Origin: an uncultured Dysgonomonas sp.
GTDB lineage: Bacteria; Bacteroidota; Bacteroidia; Bacteroidales; Dysgonomonadaceae
Length of the DNA stretch: 64,000 nt
NCBI RefSeq assembly: GCF_900079725.1
Contig: NZ_LT599032.1
Coordinates: 2,601,518-2,665,517 of the forward strand
Direction of reading: 5' to 3'
Each line of letters begins with the position of its first letter. Within the stretch, counting starts at the first letter, position 1. Shown here piece after piece: positions 63,875 through 64,000 of this stretch. The position numbers and the translations under genes are program-made. Under the pieces are notes generated by a model. The model saw only the letters and a list, made by a program, of their open reading frames with translations. It searched no databases and was not told the DNA's origin.

Positions 63875-64000
63875 TTATTTCAGTGTGATGAGTTTTTCTT
63901 TTGTACTATCAAAAATTGCTTTTTTTATGGATAGGACTTTTCCTGATGAGTGGTAAGAATAAATCCAATAGTGACAAATTCCGGACCATTCTTTCGAATG
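63875..64000 (-). CDS. 3' end of an unidentified protein gene (partial)
   Basis: The last 41 codons of a leftward gene, cut by the window edge. The frame is open to the boundary and ends YHSSGKVLSIKKAIFDS, then TKEKLITLK and TAA. A strong terminator follows at the expected distance, which supports a real gene. The short beta-strand-like tail gives no family; a secreted protein C-terminus is possible but unproven. Confidence 0.6.
   Translation of the reverse strand, partial: HSKEWSGICHYWIYSYHSSGKVLSIKKAIFDSTKEKLITLK

Overview
The window is AT-rich bacterial chromosome from a member of the Bacteroidetes, most likely a Dysgonomonas-like gut organism of the Bacteroidales. The evidence is a SusC/SusD pair beside a one-protein hybrid two-component system, the type IX secretion regulator PorX, many TAnnTTTG-type (-7) promoter boxes, no Shine-Dalgarno usage, FISUMP-domain surface proteins, DUF5063/DUF3795/DUF1460/CbpM-type Bacteroidetes families, and a class A2-type beta-lactamase. 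The genus assignment is inference. I found no rRNA, tRNA, CRISPR array, insertion-sequence transposase or prophage.

Layout. 1-2 kb: an (AG)n microsatellite, a long leader and a secreted protein. 2-8.6 kb: a polyprenyl diphosphate synthase, porX, a GH18 chitinase lipoprotein and a large zinc metalloprotease, all leftward. 8.8-11.3 kb: a membrane LytTR regulator and the FISUMP protein it probably controls. 11.6-13.9 kb: two divergent tyrosine-phosphatase-like genes, one with a ruined catalytic loop. 14-20.4 kb: a ferritin-like protein, a non-coding palindromic element, fhs, a DUF1460 amidase, a CPBP protease and a polyprenyl glycosylphosphotransferase. 20.5-22.8 kb: a second FISUMP protein with an (AG)32 leader. 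23.2-40.5 kb: a polysaccharide-utilisation locus (HTCS, SusC, SusD, BSP-type peptidase, GH92, GH29, GH92) that looks aimed at mannose- and fucose-bearing glycoproteins. 40.7-45.2 kb: tatA, GNAT, HAD, hydroxyacid dehydrogenase, LMW-PTP, DUF3795 and a predicted outer-membrane protein. 45.4-49.1 kb: LytS-type kinase, LytT-type regulator, a second membrane LytTR protein, a 21-residue membrane peptide and a polyferredoxin. 49.2-53.4 kb: beta-lactamase-cbpM-cbpA, an RNase D-like exonuclease, DUF5063 and DUF5131. 53.7-64 kb: a lipase, ffh, a VWA protein, a degenerate M48 protein, the purC/zeta-like/ubiE operon, phoH, a SIS-domain isomerase and the 3' end of one more gene.

The most unusual feature is a repeated regulatory module. 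Three long (AG)n tracts of 24 or more, 32 and 23 units occur, each in the same orientation as, and about 280-460 bp ahead of, a cell-surface gene (a QVTIG-head secreted protein, a QVTIG-head FISUMP protein and SusC). In the two complete cases the tract directly follows a conserved promoter (about -33 TTG/CTG, 19-nt spacer, TATTTTGC/TATTTTAC), so transcripts should begin in or at the edge of the AG tract. Tract slippage would then change the 5' end of the RNA or promoter output, a plausible phase-variation or leader-RNA system. In the SusC copy the leader also carries a strong intrinsic terminator about 90 nt after the tract and a second -7 box beyond it, so the AG promoter may make a short RNA of its own.

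A second pattern: both membrane-anchored LytTR genes are followed by an intergenic region in which two direct repeats with a TCACA core (period 19-20 bp) sit 5-6 bp upstream of the -33 element of the next gene's promoter. This suggests two parallel LytTR regulator-target pairs.
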